This document shows, piece after piece, positions 1 to 9,958 of a stretch of DNA of 64,000 nucleotides. Numbering within the stretch: position 1 is the stretch's first letter; each line of letters begins with the position of its first letter. The position numbers and the translations under genes are program-made. Under the pieces are notes generated by a model. It was not told the DNA's origin, ran no database searches, and saw only the letters and a program-made list of their open reading frames with translations. Source of the stretch: Streptomyces xylophagus (GTDB taxonomy: Bacteria; Actinomycetota; Actinomycetes; Streptomycetales; Streptomycetaceae); the NCBI RefSeq assembly GCF_000716435.1, contig NZ_JNWO01000011.1, positions 213,477 to 277,476 on the forward strand, read 5' to 3'.

Positions 1-1407
<1,407 letters not shown>

Positions 1408-1430
1408 CGGCGACCGGCCCGGCCCTTCGG

Positions 1431-2666
1431 TCAGTTCTTGGCGGGTTTCTCGCACAGGGCGTGGTCGACGAGGGTGCCCGTCGCACGGTTGAGGGCGGCC
1501 AGGTCCGGGGGCGCGGTGGTGGTCGTGATGGACACGGTCACCGCGCGCCTGCCGTCCGCGCTCACCGCTGGGCGGGTGTTGACGCCCACTCCGTCGCCCT
1601 CGTGGGTGTAGTAGAAACCGCCGCAGGAGAGCGGGATCCTGCGCAGGCCGAGGCCGTAGGTGCCCTCGGGCATCTCGGTCACGTCCTCCGGGTCGTCGGT
1701 CCGTTCCACGGTCTGCCGCATCTCGCGCCACTGCGCGGCGGGGAGCAGCCGGCCGTCGGCCAGGGCACGGAAGAAGGTGTTCAGGTCGGCGGTGGTGCTC
1801 ACCACGCCGGAGTCGGCGGTGTGTTGCAGGCTGTGCTCGGTGACGTCGAGACGCTTGCCGTCGGGGGTCGTCAGATACGCGTTCACGTGCGGGTCGGGCA
1901 GATACGGGTCGAGCCCGGGGATGGAGGTGTTCCGCAGTCCCAGTTTCGCGATCACCCGGTGCGCGACCAGGTCCTGCCAGCTCGCGCCGCCGGCCTTCTC
2001 GGCGATCATTCCGGCCAGCAGGTAGTTGGTGTTGGAGTACGCCCACCGGGTGGCTCCGCCCGGCTGTGGCACGAACAGCGGCCGGTGCTTCATCGCCACC
2101 GCGACCAGGTCGGCGGTCGGGGTGGTGGCGTAGCGGTTCTCGTCGAAGTGGTTGATCAGGAGATCCTGGATCTCCGGGTCGTCGATGTAGTCGTACAGGC
2201 CGCTGGTCTGGCGGAGGAGGTCGCGGACGGTGATGCGGCTGCCGTCGTTGCCGTGGCCCGCCACGACTCCCGGCAGCCAGTGCTCGACGGTGTCGTCGAG
2301 CGAGAGCCGCTGCTCCGCCACGAGTTGGATGACGACGGTCGCCACGAACGTCTTCGTCGTGCTGGCCACGCGGAAGTGCGCGTTCCAGGGGATCGGGTCC
2401 GAGGAGTCGGCGGTCCGGGTGCCGATGCGGGCCATGAGGGGAGCGCCGTTCGGGCCGTCGACCCTGGCCAGCACGTTCACCTCGCCGCCTCCGGCCTTCC
2501 GTACGGCTGCCAGGTCGCGCTGGAGCATGGCCTCGTCGTACACGTGGGAGGGGTGGTTCGGTGCCGGGTGTCCGGTCGTGGCGGTCGCGGCCATGGGTGA
2601 GGCCAGTGCCAGCAACGCCGCTGCCAGTACGGCGGCGCCGGTCTTCCTCGTCGACGGCATCTGCAT
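1431..2666 (-). CDS. Exported serine hydrolase, beta-lactamase / D-Ala-D-Ala carboxypeptidase (S12) family
   Basis: Predicted secreted penicillin-recognising hydrolase of about 411 residues. The start at 2666 is chosen because it follows a GGGGGA ribosome site and gives a signal peptide (basic start, hydrophobic residues 11-30 ending in an Ala-rich cleavage region); the frame is open further upstream, but that stretch does not look like protein. All three S12 motifs are visible: STTK (Ser about 102, nucleophile), YSN (Tyr about 210) and HEG (about 355, replacing KTG). The likely role is hydrolysis of D-amino-acid peptides or esters outside the cell; beta-lactam resistance cannot be inferred. 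It stands alone, convergent with thiC. Confidence 0.9.
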   Translation of the reverse strand: MQMPSTRKTGAAVLAAALLALASPMAATATTGHPAPNHPSHVYDEAMLQRDLAAVRKAGGGEVNVLARVDGPNGAPLMARIGTRTADSSDPIPWNAHFRVASTTKTFVATVVIQLVAEQRLSLDDTVEHWLPGVVAGHGNDGSRITVRDLLRQTSGLYDYIDDPEIQDLLINHFDENRYATTPTADLVAVAMKHRPLFVPQPGGATRWAYSNTNYLLAGMIAEKAGGASWQDLVAHRVIAKLGLRNTSIPGLDPYLPDPHVNAYLTTPDGKRLDVTEHSLQHTADSGVVSTTADLNTFFRALADGRLLPAAQWREMRQTVERTDDPEDVTEMPEGTYGLGLRRIPLSCGGFYYTHEGDGVGVNTRPAVSADGRRAVTVSITTTTAPPDLAALNRATGTLVDHALCEKPAKN

Positions 2667-2837
2667 GTCCGAATCCCCCGTTGCTCCTGGTCCCGATCGG
2701 TGACGATCACCAGCCAACAGGATCGGAGCGCGGGAGAGGATGGGGCTGTCCACCGAGTGAGGGGTGGACGTATCCCCCCTGCGAACTTCGGGTTCGTCCC
2801 CGTCGGGCCCCGGTGGGGAACGAGCGGGCCGAGTCGG

Positions 2838-3776
2838 TCACGGCACGAGGACGATCTTGCCGGTGGTGCGCCTGGCCTCGATGGTGCGGTGGGCCTCGGC
2901 CGCTTCGGACAGTGGGTAGGTGTGCTGGACGGAGACCCGTAGCCGACCTGCCTCGATGCGTTCGGTGATCTGCTTCAGCAGCGCGCCGGAGGGCTCGGCC
3001 GTGACCCAGGTGTACCGAAGGCCACGGGCGGCGGCCTGTTGCTCGTCTGTGCCCGGGTCGATCGAGGCGCCGATGAGCAGGCCGTCCGGCCGGAGCACAT
3101 CGAGGGACCGCGGGCCGTAGGAGCCGCCGACCAGGTCCAGGACCGCGTCCACCGGGGCCACGGCGGTCCGGAAGTCGGTGGTGGTGTGGTCGACCAGCTC
3201 GTCGGCGCCCAGCCCGCGCAGGAAGGCGTGGTGGGCCGTGCGGGCGGTGCCGATGACGTACGCCCCGAGTTCCTTGGCGAGTTGGACGGCGACGTGGCCG
3301 ACGCCGCCCGCCGCCGCGTGGATCAGCACGCGGTCGCCGGGCCGGACCCGCGCGAGTACAGCCAGCGCCTGCCAGGCGGTGACGGCGACCAGGGGTACGG
3401 CCCCGGCGTGCACGAGGTCGAGGTTCTTGGGCGCGGGCGTCAGCGCGTCGGCCGGTGCGACGGTGAACTCGGCGTACGCGCCGCGCCGGCCGACGGGAAG
3501 CATGCCGTACACCTCGTCCCCCGGCACGAACCGTGTCACGCCCTCGCCGATCCGCTCGACGACGCCGGACACGTCGTTGCCCGGCGTCCACGGCAGGGCG
3601 ACCAGCTCCGGCACCCGGCCGGACCGGAGCACCGTGTCGCCCGGGTTGACCCCGGCGCCGACGACGCGCAGGAGCACCTCTCCGGGGCCGGGTTCGGGCA
3701 CATCGGTCTCGACGTAGGTGAGCACCTCGGGGCCGCCGAACACGGACTGGACGATGGCATGCATGCGGGCGGACAT
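2838..3776 (-). CDS. NADP-dependent quinone oxidoreductase-like MDR-family enzyme
   Basis: Medium-chain dehydrogenase/reductase of the quinone oxidoreductase group, 312 residues. It has the N-terminal GroES-like domain (residues about 10-120, with GDTV and GVNPGDT) and a Rossmann domain whose nucleotide loop AAGGVGH is near 155-162. The cysteine ligands of zinc alcohol dehydrogenases are absent, which fits the zinc-free quinone reductase branch. It probably reduces quinones or enones with NADPH. It is divergent from an HxlR regulator gene 100 bp away, a common arrangement in which the regulator senses quinones or aldehydes and controls the reductase. Substrate not identifiable from sequence. 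Confidence 0.9.
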   Translation of the reverse strand: MSARMHAIVQSVFGGPEVLTYVETDVPEPGPGEVLLRVVGAGVNPGDTVLRSGRVPELVALPWTPGNDVSGVVERIGEGVTRFVPGDEVYGMLPVGRRGAYAEFTVAPADALTPAPKNLDLVHAGAVPLVAVTAWQALAVLARVRPGDRVLIHAAAGGVGHVAVQLAKELGAYVIGTARTAHHAFLRGLGADELVDHTTTDFRTAVAPVDAVLDLVGGSYGPRSLDVLRPDGLLIGASIDPGTDEQQAAARGLRYTWVTAEPSGALLKQITERIEAGRLRVSVQHTYPLSEAAEAHRTIEARRTTGKIVLVP

Positions 3777-3876
3777 CCGGACTCCTCGTCAACAGGGCGT
3801 GGTGCGTGGTGCGTTCCATGGTCGGCCGGTCGACAACCCTGCGGAAGAAGGCACTTGTCCGATATCGAGGTTCCTC

Positions 3877-4281
3877 ATGGATACCGGCTTCGACCTGAGG
3901 AAACACGGTGGCGTGGACGTCTTCCTGCGCGACTGCCCCACCCGTGCCGTGCTGGAGCTGATCGCCGGCAAGTGGACCATGCTGGTGCTGGTGGCTCTGG
4001 AGGACGGCAGGCCCATGCGCTTCGCCGAGCTGCGGCGAAGGCTGGACGGTGTGACGGCGAAGGTGCTGACGCAGACCCTGCGAGCGCTGGAGCGCGAGGG
4101 GCTGGTGATGCGCACGGTGTATCCGACCGTGCCGCCCTGCGTGGAGTACCTGCTGACCGAACTGGGCCAGGAAGTGGGCGGGTTGGTGCGGGGCATCACC
4201 GCCTGGGCGCAGGCGAGTGTCACCGCCGTTCAGGCAGCACGGGAGGAGTTCGACGAGCGCAGCGCTCGGCGGCCCCTGTGA
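3877..4281 (+). CDS. HxlR-family winged-helix transcriptional regulator
   Basis: Small DNA-binding protein of 134 residues with the typical HxlR pattern: N-terminal DCPTRAVLELIAGKWT, then a winged helix (MRFAELRRRLDGVTAKVLTQ followed by LREG/LVMRTVYPT-type wing). One cysteine lies near residue 20, the position used for redox or electrophile sensing in HypR/YodB-type members. The start at 3877 (ATG) fits the family N-terminus; the open frame upstream reads into the divergent promoter. It most likely binds the 100-bp intergenic region and regulates the divergent oxidoreductase as well as itself. Confidence 0.9.
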   Translation: MDTGFDLRKHGGVDVFLRDCPTRAVLELIAGKWTMLVLVALEDGRPMRFAELRRRLDGVTAKVLTQTLRALEREGLVMRTVYPTVPPCVEYLLTELGQEVGGLVRGITAWAQASVTAVQAAREEFDERSARRPL

Positions 4282-4290
4282 CCGGGTGTT

Positions 4291-4324
4291 CGGCTTGCGC
4301 TCCCCTGGGTGGGGGCGCAAGCCG
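4291..4324. terminator. Bidirectional hairpin terminator between convergent genes
   Basis: Perfect 10-bp arms CGGCTTGCGC (4291-4300) and GCGCAAGCCG (4315-4324), extended inward by CCCC/GGGG with one bulged T. It sits in the 48-bp gap between the HxlR stop and the stop of the convergent membrane-protein gene. No U-tract follows on either strand, as is usual for Streptomyces. Confidence 0.75.
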
Positions 4325-4329
4325 AGGGG

Positions 4330-5184
4330 CTATTCCGGCGCGTGCTCGGGCCCTCCGAAGTCCGGGCTGGAGAAGTCCGGGCTGGAGAAGCTCGGGCGGT
4401 GACCCGGCTCCGGGCCGTCGTCCGGGCTGGAGAAGCCGGGGCGGTCGTAGCCGAGGTGCGGCATGCGACTCGGGCCCGGGGGTGTCGTACGGCGCATTGG
4501 TGCCGCTCCAGGAGTCGCGAGCGCCTCCTGGAGGAACGGCAGGATGCCGCGTTCCAGGAGGGCGTCGTGCCAGGCCTCCCTGGCGCGGGCCACTTCGCCG
4601 CCCGACTCGCCGTAGGGGCCGGTGTCGAGCGAGGGCCTGTTGCGCAGGGCGGTGAGCAGCAGCCCGACGATGGCGACGAGGATCGCCGCGGCGGTCATGG
4701 CGCCGAACACCCAGCCGGCGGTGAGCATGGTCTGGGCGAACGCCGGTTCGGGGGTGAGCATCTTGAGGATGTAGCCCACGAGCAGGAAGATCGCCGCGGC
4801 CGTGCCGGCGAGGACGGGGGTGAGGACGGCGGCGACGGCGACGGCACCCGCACCCTCGGCAGCCTCCCCCAGGGTGGTGGCGAGCCCCATCGCGCCCACG
4901 GCGTCCGGCTCCGTGGAGCCGGTGTCGCTGACGGACGACGGGGTGGACGACGCCGGACGGCGCAGTTCCTCGCGGACCTTCACGTAGTGCTGGTACTCGG
5001 TCGCCGCGGCCGCCGTGATGAGTGCGGTGGCGTTCAGCGCCATGGTGCGCAGCTGTTCGGGGTTGAGCCGCTTACCGACAGCGGCCAGTTCCGGGCGGGT
5101 AGGGGCGGAGCGCAGCGCCTCATCGAGGATCCGCTCGTACTCCTGGCGGTCCTCGCTGTGCAGGTGCTGCGGAACGCTGTTCAT
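4330..5184 (-). CDS. Two-helix membrane protein with C-terminal FSSPD repeats, function unknown
   Basis: About 284 residues. The ATG at 5184 is preferred over that at 5190 because GGGGG lies 6 nt upstream of it. Layout: a charged N-terminal part with predicted helices (1-75), a Ser/Thr linker (78-95), two hydrophobic segments (about 113-140 and 154-180) separated by a short loop, then a soluble tail. The tail ends in repeated FSSPD units, encoded by 15-bp tandem DNA repeats around 4360-4440. I do not recognise a named family. It is unlinked by strand or spacing to the next gene (198 bp away), so context gives no functional clue. Confidence 0.75.
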   Translation of the reverse strand: MNSVPQHLHSEDRQEYERILDEALRSAPTRPELAAVGKRLNPEQLRTMALNATALITAAAATEYQHYVKVREELRRPASSTPSSVSDTGSTEPDAVGAMGLATTLGEAAEGAGAVAVAAVLTPVLAGTAAAIFLLVGYILKMLTPEPAFAQTMLTAGWVFGAMTAAAILVAIVGLLLTALRNRPSLDTGPYGESGGEVARAREAWHDALLERGILPFLQEALATPGAAPMRRTTPPGPSRMPHLGYDRPGFSSPDDGPEPGHRPSFSSPDFSSPDFGGPEHAPE

Positions 5185-5382
5185 GTGCATCCCCCGATGC
5201 TCCGTAGGGCTTGGGGCTCGCATGCCAACGAGCCGTCGGGCAGAAACGGAGGGGAGCCTGCTACGGATAAGCCGATGGTAGAGCGGCGACGGCACACGGT
5301 GACAGGGGGTTTCCAGAAATTGGCCCCTGGCCAGCGCTGTCGTCCGCCGGTCCTCCGAGGGGGACGTCTGCCCGAATAACGC

Positions 5383-6483
5383 TCAGATATCCAGCGGCAG
5401 TTGCTGGACCAGCAGTTTTCCGGCCATGGTCACTCCGCCGTCCATCGCGATGGCCAGTCCTTCGGCGTAGACGTGCGGTCCCTCGACCACGGGAGTGGCG
5501 GTGTCCTCGCCGTCCTCGGAGCCGACGTCGCCCAGGAGATAGGGAATCGGGCTGTGGCCGTGCACGATCCGGGTGCCGCCGTACATGTCGAGCAATGAGC
5601 GGACATGTTCGGCGCCGCCCTCGTCGCGGAAGGAGAAGCGCTTGGTGAACTTGCGGAACACGTCCCACACCTCGTCCGCGTCGTTGCGGGTGAGGGTCTC
5701 GCGGACGTTGTCGTTGACGGCCTCGATCGAGTCGCCGTAGTCGAGGTAGGCGGTGGTGTCGGAGTGCACGAGGAGGTGGCCGTCGACCTGCTCCATGGCG
5801 TCCAGCCGGGCCATCCACTGCAGGTGGACGTCCTGGAGTCGGTCCATGTCGGTCTTCTGGCCGCCGTTGAGCAGCCAGGCCGCCTGGAAAGTGGCCGTGC
5901 CCGCGCCGGAGTTGACGGGGGTGTCGCCGAACCGCTTGGCGCCGAGCAGGAGCAGTTCGTGGTTGCCCATGAGGGCCTTGCAGTAGCCGCCGGCCGCGGC
6001 GGCCTCGGCGGACAGGCGCATCACCAGGTCGATGACGCCGATGCCGTCGGGTCCGCGGTCCGTGAAGTCGCCGAGGAACCAGAGCCGGGCGGTGCCCGCG
6101 CACCAGCTGCCCGCGGCGTCGATCAGGCCCTTCTCCCGCAGTGCGGCCACCAGTTCGTCGAGGTAGCCGTGCACGTCTCCTACGACGAACAGCGGACCGG
6201 GGCCCTCCGTCTGCTGCAGGGCGGCCACCGACGCCGGGTCCACCGCGACCTGAACCGTGTCACCCCGATTGATGACCGGCAGATCGCGCTGCGTGGGTGT
6301 GTAGCCCTCCGGATAGACCTCGTCGAAGGCCTCGTCAAAGGCCTCCTCATCAGGTCGTACGCCCTCTGCGAGCTGCGCGCTGTCGGCGTACGGACCGGTC
6401 TCGTGGACATACGCCGGTACCCGGAAGTCGCGCAACGTCGCCGTCCGCTCCGCCTCGGGTCCCTGACCGGCCCCCTGAGTCAT
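5383..6483 (-). CDS. Calcineurin-like metallophosphoesterase
   Basis: Cytosolic metal-dependent phosphoesterase of 366 residues. The first ~95 residues are an acidic extension; the catalytic domain shows the family signature in order: GDVHG (Asp103, His105), GDFTDRG (Asp139), GNHE (Asn174, His175) and a C-terminal VHGHSP metal-binding histidine block near residue 300. The motif set places it with the serine/threonine phosphatase / Ap4A hydrolase-like branch; substrate unknown. The start at 6483 is chosen because GGAGGGG lies 5 nt upstream; the longer open frame to 6564 has no better ribosome site. Confidence 0.92.
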   Translation of the reverse strand: MTQGAGQGPEAERTATLRDFRVPAYVHETGPYADSAQLAEGVRPDEEAFDEAFDEVYPEGYTPTQRDLPVINRGDTVQVAVDPASVAALQQTEGPGPLFVVGDVHGYLDELVAALREKGLIDAAGSWCAGTARLWFLGDFTDRGPDGIGVIDLVMRLSAEAAAAGGYCKALMGNHELLLLGAKRFGDTPVNSGAGTATFQAAWLLNGGQKTDMDRLQDVHLQWMARLDAMEQVDGHLLVHSDTTAYLDYGDSIEAVNDNVRETLTRNDADEVWDVFRKFTKRFSFRDEGGAEHVRSLLDMYGGTRIVHGHSPIPYLLGDVGSEDGEDTATPVVEGPHVYAEGLAIAMDGGVTMAGKLLVQQLPLDI

Positions 6484-7076
6484 CGACCCCTCCACCATCG
6501 CGCCGCAGCTGCACCGCGTCGGACTGCCTGGTCGCAGCGGCCCGCGGTGTCGTGGGCCCATCATAGGAATGCGGATCGCGCCATGTGATGACCCAGGGGT
6601 GGTGAATCAGGGCGGGACCCCGCTTCACCGCGGCTTTCGCCCCGATTGGGCCGGGCTTCGACCGGTCGCCCTCCGCTTGACGGCGGTCGGTTCCCGCCGT
6701 GTACGCGGCTGGATTTCGCCGGTGGGAGTTGCTTGGTCGGTGCGGATCCGGGCACGGGTGCGGGTTGCCCGGCCGGCACCCGTGCGGGTGGCCTGCCTGT
6801 CTCCGGGGCGTCTGCCGGTGCCGGTCGCCCACTCGGCGCCGGTACCCACCGCGCGACCGGCACCCACCGCGTGCCGGACCCGGTGCCGGGTGGGAGTCCC
6901 GGCACCGGTCGGCTCGCCGCGGGCGCCTCGGGGACCGCCCTGCCCGGCACCGGGTCCGGACCGACCCAGGTGCCGACCGCCGACTGCAACGCACACCCCG
7001 ACAGGCCTCGGAGACAGACAGGCCCCCGACGGTCCCCGGAGACAGGCACGCCCCCGAAGTCCCCCGGCCCGACCCC
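6484..7076. repeat. 593-bp gene-free stretch with degenerate CCGGCACC/GGTGCCGG repeats
   Basis: Between the metallophosphoesterase start and the stop of lacI-type gene. Short open frames exist on both strands but none has a ribosome site or protein-like composition. From about 6730 to 6980 the sequence is built from interspersed copies and inversions of CCGGCACC and GGTGCCGG with CCACCGCG spacers; from about 7000 to 7060 a second motif GACAGGC/GGAGACAG recurs. Many local hairpins are possible, so it may act as a terminator or mRNA-stabilising region for the lacI gene. Confidence 0.5.
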
Positions 7077-8189
7077 CTACTTCCCCTCGGGCGACCGAGG
7101 CGGACTGACCGTGGTCCGTGGCGGACGCCGCTGGGACGACGTCCGCACGATCAGTTCCGTCGGTATCACCTGCTCGATCGGCTGGTCCGAATCGACGCCC
7201 TCGATGGCGTCGATGAGGAGCTGGACCACCGCCGTGCCGATGCGGCGCGGTTTCAGGGAGAGCGTGGTGATGGGCGGCTCGGTGTTGGCGTACACCGTGG
7301 ACTCGCTGCAGCACACGAGCAGCAGGTCCTCCGGCACGCGCAGCCCGTAACGGCGCGCGGCGGCCAGCAGATCCGTGCCGTTGGGGTCGAACAGGCCGTA
7401 GACCGCGTCGGGCCGGTCGGGGCGGGCGAGCAGTCGGTCCGCGGCGACGGCGCCCGCGCACGGATCGTGCGCCGGATAGGCCTCGTACACCGGATCCTGG
7501 CCCACCCGCTCGCACCAACGCAGGTATGCGGTGGTCGACAGGTGTGTGTAGGTGTCGGTCGTGGTGCCCGTGAGAAGGCCGATCCGGCGGGCGCCGGCGT
7601 CGGCCAGGTGGTCGAGGATGCCGAGGACGGCGGCCTCGTGGTCGTTGTCGACCCAGGCGGTCACCGGCAGCGAGCCGGCCGGGCGGCCGTCGGAGACGAC
7701 TGGTAAACCCTGCCGGACGAGCTCGCTGACCACCGGGTCGTGGTCGGACGGGTCGATGACGACGGTCCCGTCCAGGGCGACGTTCGACCACACGTCGTGG
7801 CGCGAGGTCGCCGGGAGGATCACGAGGGCGTAGCCGCGGGCGAGCGCGGCCGAGGTGGCGGCGCGCGCCATCTCGGCGAAGTACGCGAACTCGGTGAAGG
7901 TGAAAGGTTCATCCCCGTACGTCGTCACGGTCAGGCCGATGAGGCCCGACTTGCCGGTACGGAGGGTTCGGGCCGCCGCGGAGGGCCGGTAGCCCAGCCG
8001 GTCGGCCACTTCTCGGACATGGCGTCGGGTGGCGTCCGGGAGCCGGCCCTTGCCGTTGAGGGCGTCGGAGACGGTCGTGATGGAGACTCCGGCCGCGGCG
8101 GCCACGTCTCTGATTCCCGCCCGGCCCGGCCGGCTTCCTCGACGAGAGGTTTCCGCGCGGCTCACCTGGTGCTTCCCTGCTGCTGTCAT
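7077..8189 (-). CDS. LacI-family transcriptional regulator
   Basis: DNA-binding regulator of about 370 residues. The N-terminal helix-turn-helix (IRDVAAAAGVSITTVSDAL, residues about 25-43) with hinge helix is followed by a periplasmic-binding-protein-like effector domain that normally binds a sugar or nucleotide (blocks GLTVTTYG, DGTVVIDP, DAVYGLFD, and a C-terminal LIVRTS ending). The effector block TVVIDPSDHDP is typical of LacI members. The start at 8189 gives the usual short N-terminal extension; the frame is open to 8255. No transporter or glycosidase gene is next to it, so the effector cannot be guessed. Its mRNA would read into the repeat-rich stretch downstream. Confidence 0.93.
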   Translation of the reverse strand: MTAAGKHQVSRAETSRRGSRPGRAGIRDVAAAAGVSITTVSDALNGKGRLPDATRRHVREVADRLGYRPSAAARTLRTGKSGLIGLTVTTYGDEPFTFTEFAYFAEMARAATSAALARGYALVILPATSRHDVWSNVALDGTVVIDPSDHDPVVSELVRQGLPVVSDGRPAGSLPVTAWVDNDHEAAVLGILDHLADAGARRIGLLTGTTTDTYTHLSTTAYLRWCERVGQDPVYEAYPAHDPCAGAVAADRLLARPDRPDAVYGLFDPNGTDLLAAARRYGLRVPEDLLLVCCSESTVYANTEPPITTLSLKPRRIGTAVVQLLIDAIEGVDSDQPIEQVIPTELIVRTSSQRRPPRTTVSPPRSPEGK

Positions 8190-8244
8190 GGCGAGCCGAT
8201 AGTAGGGCTCATGCGGTGGGGTAGTGCGGACGCATATGCACGCG

Positions 8245-8274
8245 TTGACAGGCACGTTTCTGCATGGTCATAAG
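8245..8274 (+). promoter_or_regulatory. Sigma-70-type promoter candidate
   Basis: Perfect -35 TTGACA (8245-8250), 18-bp spacer, -10 CATAAG (8269-8274, 4 of 6 matches). It points rightward, away from the lacI-type gene, into the 430-bp region before the aminotransferase gene and may drive the small frame at 8315 or the aminotransferase. Confidence 0.45.
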
Positions 8275-8314
8275 GGGTCAACTACCTTAGAAACAAAGTC
8301 AGTTAAACGATGCA

Positions 8315-8575
8315 ATGGCATTACGTGACTTGTCGGCGCGCATGGGCCTGCCAAGTCCCCCATGTTTCGAAGAGGTCTCAACTCACCTGCACGAGGGATG
8401 CGCGCCACGGCGTGAGCTACCGGCGCATAGATATATGTACAGCGCGCCCCCGGTTCGTGCGCCTTCGTACGGTGTTGCCCCTGATGCGGATGTGGCAGAT
8501 GGGGTTCGTTCCAGCCGGCGCCGGCGATTGCTCACGCGGACGGGACCTGTGCGCGCCGGCGCCGAATCCTCATAA
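8315..8575 (+). CDS. Possible small protein of 86 residues, unsupported by homology
   Basis: An ATG frame lying 40 bp after a good promoter candidate and ending just upstream of the aminotransferase ribosome site. It contains two cysteines and a histidine (PPCFEEVSTHLHEGC), an Arg-rich C-terminal part and a TTA codon at position 3, which in Streptomyces would make it dependent on the bldA tRNA. There is no clear Shine-Dalgarno sequence and codon use is less GC3-biased than neighbours, so it may equally be an untranslated leader of the aminotransferase mRNA. Apart from this frame, the 8190-8620 gap shows only the promoter and some GCCGGCGCC self-complementary sequence near 8514-8560. Confidence 0.25.
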   Translation: MALRDLSARMGLPSPPCFEEVSTHLHEGCAPRRELPAHRYMYSAPPVRAPSYGVAPDADVADGVRSSRRRRLLTRTGPVRAGAESS

Positions 8576-8620
8576 GGTGAGCAGTATTGAAAGCCGGTGG
8601 TGGTCACAAGGAGGACTGCG

Positions 8621-9700
8621 GTGAGCGAGACGAGCCCGAAGCTGCGCGCCGAGCTGGAGGGTATCCCCACCTACAAGCCGGGCAAGCCTGCCTCGGCGGA
8701 CGGTCCGGTGGCCTACAAGCTGTCCTCCAACGAGAACCCGTACCCGCCGCTGCCCGGCGTGCTGGAGAGCGTGACCGCGGCCGCCGCGTCCTTCAACCGG
8801 TACCCGGACATGGCGTGCACCGGTCTGATGAACGAGCTGGCGGAACGGTTCGGCGTCTCGCTCTCCCACCTGGCCACCGGCACCGGCTCGGTCGGCGTCG
8901 CCCAGCAGCTGATCCAGGCGACCAGCGGTCCCGGCGACGAGGTCATCTACGCCTGGCGGTCCTTCGAGGCTTACCCGATCATCACGCGGATCAGCGGTGC
9001 CACTCCGGTGCAGGTGCCGCTGACCCCGGGCGATGTGCACGACCTGGACGCGATGGCGGACGCCATCACCGACCGGACCCGGCTGATCTTCGTCTGCAAC
9101 CCCAACAACCCGACCGGCACGGTCGTACGGCGGGCCGAGCTGGAGCGCTTCCTGGACCGGGTGCCGGGCGATGTGCTGGTCGTACTGGACGAGGCGTACC
9201 GGGAGTTCATCCGGGACATGGAGGTGCCGGACGGCGTCCAGCTCTACCGCGACCGGCCGAACGTCTGCGTCCTGCGGACCTTCTCCAAGGCATACGGCCT
9301 CGCTGGGCTGCGGGTCGGTTTCGCGATCGCCCATGAGCCGGTGGCGGCGGCGCTGCGCAAGACCGCCGTGCCGTTCGGGGTGAGCCAGCTCGCGCAGGAC
9401 GCGGCGATCGCCTCGCTGCGCGCCGAGGACGAACTGCTGGGCCGGGTCGGCTCGTTGGTGAGCGAGCGCACCCGCGTGGTCGACACGCTGCGCGCCCAGG
9501 GCTGGACGGTCCCGGAGACCCAGGCCAACTTCGTGTGGCTGCGGCTGGGGGAGCGTACGGTCGACTTCGCGGCGGTGTGCGAGCAGCACGGTGTGGTGGT
9601 ACGGCCGTTCGCGGGCGAGGGTGTGCGGATCACGGTCGGGGAGACCGAGGCCAACGACATCTTCCTGAAGGTGGCGGAGGGGTTCCGCAAGGAGCTGTAG
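8621..9700 (+). CDS. HisC-like PLP-dependent aminotransferase
   Basis: Class I/II aminotransferase of 359 residues, closest in motifs to histidinol-phosphate aminotransferase: [10 protein letters not shown] (residues 34-43), CNPNNPTGT (159-167), LDEAYREF (189-196) and the PLP-lysine block FSKAYGLAG (Lys about 223). The GTG start at 8621 has AAGGAGG 6-7 nt upstream; an earlier in-frame GTG at 8597 lacks a site. It lies outside any histidine operon, and isolated actinobacterial HisC-type enzymes such as mycobacterial Pat act as aromatic amino-acid aminotransferases. A role in phenylalanine or tyrosine formation is therefore as likely as histidine synthesis. Confidence 0.9.
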   Translation: MSETSPKLRAELEGIPTYKPGKPASADGPVAYKLSSNENPYPPLPGVLESVTAAAASFNRYPDMACTGLMNELAERFGVSLSHLATGTGSVGVAQQLIQATSGPGDEVIYAWRSFEAYPIITRISGATPVQVPLTPGDVHDLDAMADAITDRTRLIFVCNPNNPTGTVVRRAELERFLDRVPGDVLVVLDEAYREFIRDMEVPDGVQLYRDRPNVCVLRTFSKAYGLAGLRVGFAIAHEPVAAALRKTAVPFGVSQLAQDAAIASLRAEDELLGRVGSLVSERTRVVDTLRAQGWTVPETQANFVWLRLGERTVDFAAVCEQHGVVVRPFAGEGVRITVGETEANDIFLKVAEGFRKEL

Positions 9701-9772
9701 CGGTCGCCGGCGGGGTTGCCCGCCGGGGTCGTCGGTCGAGGTCGGTCGAGGTCGTTCGTAACGAGTGACGTC

Positions 9773-9800
9773 AGGGGGGTTGCCATATGGTGGCCCCCCT
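9773..9800. terminator. 28-bp self-complementary hairpin between the aminotransferase gene and cydA
   Basis: AGGGGGG at 9773-9779 pairs with CCCCCCT at 9794-9800, and the interior continues pairing through G-U pairs around CCATATGG. It lies 72 bp past the aminotransferase stop and before the cyd promoter, so it should insulate the two units. A second ACCCCCCTT copy at 9811-9819 offers an alternative pairing partner for the G run. Confidence 0.7.
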
Positions 9801-9817
9801 TCGTAATGGGACCCCCC

Positions 9818-9847
9818 TTCGGATGTCGAAAATCGGTACGTCATAAT
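9818..9847 (+). promoter_or_regulatory. Probable cydA promoter
   Basis: -35 TTCGGA (9818-9823), 18-bp spacer, -10 CATAAT (9842-9847). The predicted transcription start falls inside the Rex operator immediately downstream, so Rex bound there would block initiation. In S. coelicolor the cyd operon is known to have Rex-controlled promoters; the exact start here is inferred. Confidence 0.5.
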
Positions 9848-9857
9848 AGCTTGTGAA

Positions 9858-9873
9858 TGTGAACGCGTTCACA
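9858..9873. promoter_or_regulatory. Rex operator (ROP site) upstream of cydA
   Basis: Perfect 16-bp palindrome TGTGAACGCGTTCACA, matching the known Streptomyces Rex site TGTGAAC-N-GTTCACA. Rex is an NADH/NAD+ sensor that represses cytochrome bd genes until NADH rises under oxygen limitation. An extra half-site-like TTGTGAA at 9851-9857 abuts it on the left. Confidence 0.93.
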
Positions 9874-9958
9874 AGCGTGTCCCTGTTCGTCCCGTAATGC
9901 ATGGGGCATAAGGGGCAAACTGCCGCTGTGACCACGGCGACATAAGGAGACTGACGAC

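Noticed and set aside
1461..4655. Long plus-strand frames (1461-2600 and 3039-4655)
   Set aside because: Shadows of the serine hydrolase and oxidoreductase/HxlR genes; composition is not protein-like.
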